Assembly (NCBI GenBank): GCA_030411725.1 | Contig: MU839833.1 | Coordinates: forward strand, 930,001 to 994,000 | Length of the DNA: 64,000 nucleotides | Source of the DNA: Echria macrotheca | Taxonomy: Eukaryota; Ascomycota; Sordariomycetes; Sordariales; Schizotheciaceae | Direction: 5' to 3' | Shown here: one piece after another, positions 57,152-64,000 of the stretch | Layout: the number at the start of each line of letters is the position of its first letter | How positions within the stretch are numbered: position 1 is the stretch's first letter | Position numbers and translations under genes: made by a program | Notes under the pieces: generated by a model | What the model saw: only the letters and a program-made list of their open reading frames with translations | What the model was told of the DNA's origin: nothing | Databases searched by the model: none

Positions 57152-59793
57152 ATGGCAGGCGACCGGCACTCCAGCGAGGCGCGCAACCAGCGGAGGCGCG
57201 AGTCGTCCAACAACAACCATCGCAAGAAGCGCAGCGCCAGCTCCCGCGATTACTACCCTCCTAACAGCTCTACGTCTGCGTCAGATGACAACTCCGGCTC
57301 GCGCGGGCTCTCGGCTGCTGCACTCGCCCAGTTGAATAACGAAGCCTCGCGCAACCGGAGACACAGCACCAGCGGCGACGGGTCGCAGGACTATGGATCG
57401 TCACCACGACGGGACCGGGAGCGTGAGCGTGAGCGGGCGAGAGAGAGGGAGCTCGAGCGCGATCGCGAGTGGGAAAGAGAGGTCGAGAGGGAGAGGGAGC
57501 GAATGCGCCGAGAGAGTCGCAGGCGCGAATCAACCGCGAGGGACGAGCGGAGGCGAGAGTCGACGACAAGAGGCGAGGATCGACGAAGAGACTCTACGAC
57601 CAGAGATGAGCGCAGGAGAAGAGAATCGACCGCGCGGCGCGAATCCACGACGAGGAGAGAGTCAACACGGAGGGATTCGACGACCAGGGAATACAGGGAT
57701 AGAGATCGCGACCGAGAAAGGGACAAGGGAAGAGACCGGGAGAAGGCAGCTTTATCCGCAGACGAATACGGGTACCGACGAGAGAGCTCAAGACTCAAAA
57801 AGAGCGGGGACCGCGGGGGATACCGTGAGGTTGCCGCCGGGGATGGCTACGATAGCTACGACGAGCGGCGGAAAAGCAAGAGAGACAGCCAGATGCGGGA
57901 CAAGCGAAAGAGCGGGAGAGTCGTCAGCGGGGCCGTGCTTGAGGAAGGCAGAGGGAAGAGGTGGAACTTCTTGCGTGGCGGTGGCGGGAGCAGCAGCAAT
58001 AACAGTGTGCAAAAGGAGAAGGAGGTGGAATACCTGACGGATGAGCAGGTGCGCAAAAAGAAGAGGAAAATCTGTGAGTGTGCTTAACCTCCGGGCAAGA
58101 ACCGTACTGACTGTGAAACAGGGATTTGGATTGGCGTTGCCGTTGTGCTCTGCGTCATCCTCATCATTGTCCTCGCCGTGGTGGTGAGCAAGAAGGGTTC
58201 GGACAACGGAGACGACAATGGTGACGACAAATCCGGTCTGGATGGCATCGCGCCGGGCAGCATCCCATCTGGCGCACCCTCCTGGCTGAATCCCTTCGTC
58301 TGGGCTGACACCAAGGATTTCAACCTCACGTACACGACTGAGACGGTCGGCAACCTTCCCGTTATGGGGCTATTCTCATCATGGGACGACTCCAAGAAAG
58401 CAAACGACAAGGTGCCTGCCCTCAACCAGCCCTGGGGAGACTACGCCAAGCGTCCGGCTCGGGGGGTCAATGTTGGTGGCTGGCTCTCGCTCGAGCCCTT
58501 TATCACACCTTCGCTGTTCGAGTACGACAAACGACTCGGCATCGTTGACGAGTACACCCTCTGCACGTACCTAGCGGCGCGGTGCGAGAGTGTTCTCGAG
58601 CAACACTACGCCACATTTGTGACTGAAGACACGTTCCGTGAAATTGCGGATGCCGGTCTCGACCATGTCCGCATCCCCTTTTCGTACTGGGCAGTGCAAA
58701 CCTACGACGGCGACCCGTACATCTTCCGTACATCATGGCGCTATCTGCTCCGGGCCATCGAGTGGTGTCGTAAGTATGGGCTACGTGTCAATTTGGATCT
58801 TCACGGAATCCCAGGCAGCCAGAACGGATGGAATCACAGCGGCCGACTCGGGCCCATCGGGTGGTTGAACGGCACAAACGGAGAAGTCAACCGCCAGCGC
58901 TCACTCGACGTCCACGACCGGCTCTCCAAGTTCTTCGCCCAGCCACGCTACCAGAACATCATCAGCCACTACGGCCTAGCTAACGAGCCCAAGATGACGG
59001 TCCTCTCCTCGCAGGCGGTCCTGGACTGGACCGAGGCAGCCCACAAGCTGGTGCGCGGCAACGGCGTGAAGAACGCAGTGGTCGTGTTCGGCGACGGCTT
59101 CCGCGGCCTGCACAACTGGCAGGGCGAGCTGCAGGACCTGGACAACGCGGCGCTCGACGTGCACCAGTACGTCATCTTCAACACGAACCAGATCGTCTTC
59201 AACCACTCGACCAAGGTGCGCTACGCCTGCGCCGGCTGGACCGAGCAGACGCTCGACAGCATGAACCGCGCCACCGGCTTCGGGCCGACGCTCGTGGCCG
59301 AGTGGTCGCAGGCCGACACGGACTGCGCGCGCCACCTGACCAACGTCGGCTGGGGGAACCGGTGGACCGGCACGCTGCTCACCGGGAATGCGACCACCGA
59401 CGTGACGACGCCGAGGTGTCCGCTGCAGGATAGCCGGTGCGACTGCTCTGCTGCGAATGCGGATTCTGGCCAGTGGAGTAGTTCTTATAAACAGTTCCTC
59501 AAGATGTTTGCTGAGGCGCAGATGGCTAGTTTTGAGAAGGGGTGGGGGTGGTTTTATTGGGTTTGGGATACTGAGGATGCGTAAGTTTTTTTTTCCTTTT
59601 TCTCCTTTTTTTAATGACCACCTCATGAGCCATGAAGTACATGCTAATGCGAGAAATGGTTTTTTACAGGCCGCAATGGAGCTACAAAAAGGGGCTGGCG
59701 GCGGGTGTGTTGCCCGCCAAGGCCTACGACCGCGACTTTGACTGCGACATGTCGGCGATTCCTAGCTTTTCGGACTTGTCTGAGGCGTTTTGA
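57152..59793 (+). CDS. Membrane-anchored exo-1,3-beta-glucanase (GH5)
   Basis: Glucan 1,3-beta-glucosidase of the GH5 (GH5_9) type with an N-terminal anchor, like fungal ExgD, acting on cell-wall beta-glucan. Exons 57152-58073, 58122-59580 and 59670-59793 encode 834 aa. Residues 1-305 are cytosolic, disordered and extremely rich in Arg, Glu and Ser. One hydrophobic segment at about 308-331 (WIWIGVAVVLCVILIIVLAV) gives type II topology. The catalytic barrel starts near 390 (RGVNVGGWLSLEPF) and includes ADAGLDHVRIPFSYWAV and DLHGIPGSQNG. The acid/base is E596 in LANEPK and the nucleophile E701 in LVAEWSQ. Cysteines CPLQDSRCDC lie near the end. The anchor crosses intron 1, so both halves are needed. 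Confidence 0.95.
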
Positions 59794-61719
59794 GAGGGTT
59801 TGTCTAGACGTATGTACATAGATGGGTTCATGTCTTGGTGGATACACGGGACTCGGGGCATGAGACTTTTCTGGGCATGGTTTTTGAGCTTAGAGGCGGG
59901 AGGGAGCATTCGGTAATGGCGGTTTTCATCCATTGCATAAATGTATACGGAGGAGGGTATGTTGTTTGTATTCATGGAGGAAGACATGCTGGCTATGTGT
60001 GTATGGTGTGGTGTGGTGGTAGATTTTTGTAGGGATGATGAATGAATAATGAATGCGTTGGGTTCTTGTATGCTTGCTTCACTGCCAAAGTTGCTTGTAT
60101 GTGTAGTGATGATGGTTGAGTGAGTTATTCCTCCTTAAAGTGTCAAGCTGAGGGTGTGCGCACATGCTTGATCGACAGCCGTCATTGAGTTCGTGACGTT
60201 GCTACCCGAGCCTAACAAAATCGTTTGGGCGATCATCCGGTCCCGGACCTGGACACGCTGAGATGATGGAGATTCCGGATGAAAAAGCTTTCATAAAGTC
60301 GGAATTTACGGACACAATGGAACGGGGAGGAGGAGCACGCAATCTCACTGTTCGGCGTACAGTCACACTTTTTTCTTAAAACTTTTTTTTTCTTGGATGT
60401 TGTCTCTTAACGCCGAAAACTGTGATTGGAACAAGCAAGACGGGTGTCGCGGGTTCGCGAGACGAGAAGAGGACGAAGTCACGAGTCTTTTTGAAGATTT
60501 GCAGTCAATCCCACGTCGTTCGGGTCAAGTCTTCCGAGGGAGGGGCCCCTCCTTTCCGTCTCCTCGCATCGTTGGCACTGGCACTCTTTATTTAAATATT
60601 TTTCTTCTCCTCTTTTTATTTTTATTTGTTTTTACGGGCTCATCAGATTCGAGTAATGCGTTAGTTAGTTCTCTGGCAGGTCCATCCGTCAATGATTCCG
60701 GAGCTTTGGTTGTCTATGGTGTCAATGCTTGAAAATTGTTTTCTCTTCACATGTTTCCTTAGGTAGTGTTGATCTCCGGCATCGCATTGCACTTATTCGT
60801 ATGCACAATACATACCGGTCTTAAATCCGCTCTGAACTAGCGCTCGTCTCCGCGAGAGAATATACGCGGCCTTGCGTATAATAGAAACCCCAAAGATTTT
60901 CTCCATCATATGTCATCCATCCTTTGTCAACCGCGAATGGAACCATATTTTCCCGCGACTTATACGCAAATCCACCCCTAAAATAAGGTGCAAAGTCAGA
61001 CGGGGTAAGCGGCAGTGCTCTCTAAAAGCCTATCTAGCCCGCAACACAACCAATGACGAAATCCCGCCACAACCCGACAGCCCGATACCCTTCCACGGCC
61101 CTGTGTGTTCCCCACCCATGCCCTCCTCTTTACAAACTCTCGCGGTCATATCGTCCCGTCGCCAATTACACCCACCCGGCCGGTGCCGGGTACCCGTGAC
61201 GTCTCGTCCCCCTCGTTATCCCCGAACTTTTCGGATCAACCCACGAACCAGTCATCTCTTAGGTCATCACCCTTTTCTAGTGTACTCTAGAGCAAAGAAC
61301 AGGGGTTTGCTTCTCCCATCAGTCAGCGACGCTTCCCCTATGGTGCGTGGGCATCATGCAAAATAGGAGGGCGATCACGGAGGGTCCACGAGCACCCATG
61401 CCAAGGCAAATGGCCAAAGAGAGTAGCAGCGGCGGGAATGGAGACCGTGTGGTCTTTTTCATAGAGTACATAGGGAGCTCCATATCCCCACGTTTTGAGG
61501 TGGGTTCGTCACATCGTCGCAATAAAACAACGGCAGCTTCCCTCGGTGCACTCATTGCCGACAGTCTCGGCATATCCCATTGCAGCGTGTCACCACACGA
61601 CCAGAAATTTTGCCCAGACTTTGATTGACTCGCGCACGTCGTTGAACCTTCCAGTTGCATTGGGAATCCCCTGTGTAGTGTAGGCAAACAGACAAGACCT
61701 GTTACTGTCTGATCAGGCC
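59794..61719. other. 1.9-kb intergenic region, no gene seen
   Basis: The left part is a probable 3' UTR. The middle has T-rich stretches near 60360-60400 and 60590-60630. Open frames at 60397-60732 and 60872-61366 are not recognisable. The promoter of the MFS gene should lie at the right end. Confidence 0.5.
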
Positions 61720-64000
61720 ATGGACGAGAAAGACCTCGAGCGAGGCTCACCGGCCCTTGATACGGCAAATCTGGCCGAGAAAGACCATGAATCCATCTCG
61801 GCGAACTCATCACCGGACGCCGACCCGGGGTTCGAACCAATACGCGCCGCGCCGAACCGGAGACTCAGCCGGGAAACGACGAGAACTAACAAGTCTGGCA
61901 GCCTTCGCCGCTCGGTCTCCAACAACGGCTACGGGTGCGACGATCTTGTCGATAACTCAGACGGGCCAGGAGACCATGGCGACTCGAACGAAGCCGGTCG
62001 TTGGAAGACGAGCGACTATGAGGTCAGCTGGGATGGGGAAGGCGACCCTGCAAATCCGCGAAACATGCCAAAGTGGAAGAAATGGGTTATTGTGGGAATC
62101 ACGTCGCTCGGTTCATTCTGCGTGTAAGTCAGTCTCCGAACCAATGCTGGCAGCTACTCACCCCGAACAACAGGACAAATGCTTCCGCCGTATATACGGC
62201 TACGTATGCTCAGATGGACGCCGAATTCGGAAACTCTCGCCTTATAGCAACGCTGGGCCTGTCGACATTCGTCCTGGGCATCGCACTCGGCCCCTTTTGG
62301 TCGCCGCTTGCCGAGTTCTATGGTCGCCGACCCATCTATCTCGCCTCCTTCGCCGCGTTCATGATATTCCTCGTCCCGTCGGCCGTAGCCCAAAATATTC
62401 AAACAATGATTATTGTTCGATTCTTCCAAGGTCTTACTGGTTCCGCCTTCCTCTCCGTATCGGGCGGCACCGTAGGCGATTTGTTTGCCCGCGACGAGAT
62501 GCAAGCACCCATGGCCGTCTTCTCAACCGCCCCGTTCATCGGGCCGTCGACAGGACCCCTGATCGGCGGCGCGGTCAACAGCTTCGTCTCTTGGCGCTGG
62601 ACGCACTATATAAAGCTGATTGAAAGTGCTGTGCTTATTGTCAGCCTGTTTTTCTTCGTGCCGGAGACCTACCGTAAGATATCGGTTCTTGCCACCGGGT
62701 TGTTAGCTAACCTTCCCCACAGATCCGGTACTCCTCGCTCGCAAAGCCCGTCAGCTTCGCAAGTCCACCGGAGACGACAGATATTATGCGCCTATCGAGA
62801 AAACTCCTCGATCGGTCCGCGCCACTTTCAAAAATGCCCTGCTGCGACCCATCCAGATCCTCATCTTCGAGCCCATGTGTCTCATCCTGGACGTCTACTC
62901 TGCCGTCCTCTTGGGTTTGTTGTATCTGTTCTTCGGGGCATTCCCGCTAGTCTTCACGACAAATCACGGCTTCAACCTCTGGCAGGTCGGCTTCACCTTC
63001 ATGGGCCTGCTGGTGTCGGTGCCTCTCGCTGCGCTGACCACACCCATCTGGCACCATATAAGTACAAAGTTGGCCGAGAAGAGGCGCGACCAAAATGGAG
63101 GCGAGCCGCGCAGCGAGCCCGAGGACCGGTTGCCCATGGTGATCGTTGGCGCGCCTCTTATTACCGGAGGGTTGTTTTGGTTCGGGTTCACAACGTACTC
63201 GTCGGTCCATTGGATCGTGCCGATTATTGGATCCGGTGTTTTTGGTCTTGGGTGAGTTGAAATGCCTTCTTACTTGTTCCTTCTGCTCTGTCCGCCATCG
63301 GCGACCCCGAGAGGCCGATTGAACAGCCGCCAAACCGGCTGGTTTTGTAACGAACAGTCGAGGCATGGAAAAGCTTCCTTCGCTCTCCGTCGCCCTGTCT
63401 TGCTCGATTTGGCCCCCAGAATATTCCCTGTCCTGAGATCGTCTCGGCCATCTCAGACATCCGGACTGGGTAACACTGTGCTCGGCTGGATATAGAAGCA
63501 ACGCCTCATACCTCCAGCCCGTCTTGCCCACTGCCGAATGTTAGCCCATGTTATTTTACTTCACATATACGGCTCTGGAATGTCTGTGGCTAACCGGTTG
63601 ATGTTTGATCAGGATGATGCTCGCCTTCACGGGCATATTCACTTTTCTTGTGAGTGCGACGACGACCCAGCCAATCTCGACTTGAGGAGCTCTGGGTGTG
63701 TGGGCGTACAAAGAAACCTGTAACCCACCGCCCTGGCCCGGGATTGGACGAAATGCGAAGTGCGGTGTTGACTGATGTTGTTAGGTTGACGCATATCCGC
63801 GCTACGCAGCAAGTGCCTTGGCCGGGAATGCCCTTGTGAGATGCTCATTTGGAGGTACGTAATTCGACCCTTGGTGCAACCACTGGCCATCTTGGTCTTT
63901 GGTCATCCAGGTCCCTTGTGTGTGACGTTTTAGCCTTCTCCGCAATTCCTGTTGTTAATTCTGACACGTGGGTCCTCCTCGCAGCCGCCTTCCCACTGTT
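61720..64000 (+). CDS. MFS transporter of the DHA1 (polyamine/drug:H+) type, 3' end outside window
   Basis: Plasma-membrane major facilitator, 12-TM DHA1 type, related to polyamine (Tpo1-like) exporters. Exons 61720-62123, 62174-62673, 62723-63251, 63613-63649, 63785-63854 and 63985 to the edge join in frame for about 518 residues. A hydrophilic N-terminus of about 110 residues ends in SWDGEGDPANPRNMPKWKKW, typical of the group. Then follow FWSPLAEFYGRRPIYL (the motif A loop), IVRFFQGLTGSAFLSVSGGT, FIGPSTGPLIGGAV and FVPETYHPVLLARKARQLR. A long central loop leads to IQILIFEPMCLILDVYSAVLLGLLYLFFGAFP. Late exons give MMLAFTGIFTFL|VDAYPRYAASALAGNALVRCSFG|AAFPL. Intron 3 is unusually long (361 nt) and exon 4 only 37 nt. 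The missing part is about one membrane segment and the tail. Confidence 0.93.

Noticed and set aside
57393..58037. Second open frame of 214 codons within the glucanase gene
   Set aside because: It is a frame-shifted reading of the Arg/Glu/Ser repeat region. The true frame continues through the membrane anchor into the GH5 domain.

Overview
The window reads as nuclear DNA of a filamentous ascomycete, most likely a Sordariomycete and perhaps of the Sordariales. Genes are split by short introns of mostly 40-70 nt with GTRNGT donors and CTRAC-like branch points. Genes lie on both strands without operons, coding sequence is GC-rich, and the gene set (Med13, Enp2, Brc1, Vps25, Ndc80, Pex14, Cap1, TFIIE-beta, a membrane-anchored exo-beta-glucanase) is typical of Pezizomycotina. 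I spliced each gene by hand. In every complete model below the exon lengths sum to a multiple of three.

Layout. 1-7190: Med13 (minus, 3' end cut by the window), Enp2 (plus) and a small one-pass membrane protein (minus). 7191-9540 has no convincing gene. 9541-23047 is a dense housekeeping block: an unassigned 1372-aa coiled-coil protein, a Brc1/Rtt107-like BRCT protein, Vps25, Ndc80 and Pex14, the last two divergent over 460 bp. 23977-32085 holds four plus-strand genes of more accessory character: an HSL-type alpha/beta hydrolase, a DHCR24-like FAD oxidoreductase, a HeLo-domain protein fused to a degenerate kinase, and a patatin-like phospholipase with a C-terminal zinc-finger-like motif. 34470-36114 is a vacuolar Ca2+/H+ exchanger. 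About 8.5 kb of gene-poor sequence follows, ending in a long, apparently spliced 5' leader of a four-finger C2H2 transcription factor (44641-46039). 48714-64000 returns to dense genes: a DsbA-like thioredoxin-fold protein, TFIIE-beta, cytochrome b5, F-actin capping protein alpha, BCKDH E1-beta, a GH5 exo-1,3-beta-glucanase with a membrane anchor, and an MFS transporter cut by the right edge.

Most genes are unrelated core functions: transcription (Med13, TFIIE-beta, C2H2 factor), ribosome biogenesis (Enp2), DNA repair and chromosome segregation (Brc1, Ndc80), membrane traffic and organelles (Vps25, Pex14, Vcx1, cytochrome b5, BCKDH E1-beta), and cell wall and actin (GH5 glucanase, Cap1). The part that looks most like a distinct biological system is 27729-32085. 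There a HeLo (HET-S-like, membrane-targeting) domain joined to a kinase fold lacking catalytic HRD and DFG residues, an arrangement formally like MLKL, sits next to a patatin phospholipase. Both are effector-type domains in fungal allorecognition and immunity. This link is inferred from domain content; the sequence does not prove a shared function.
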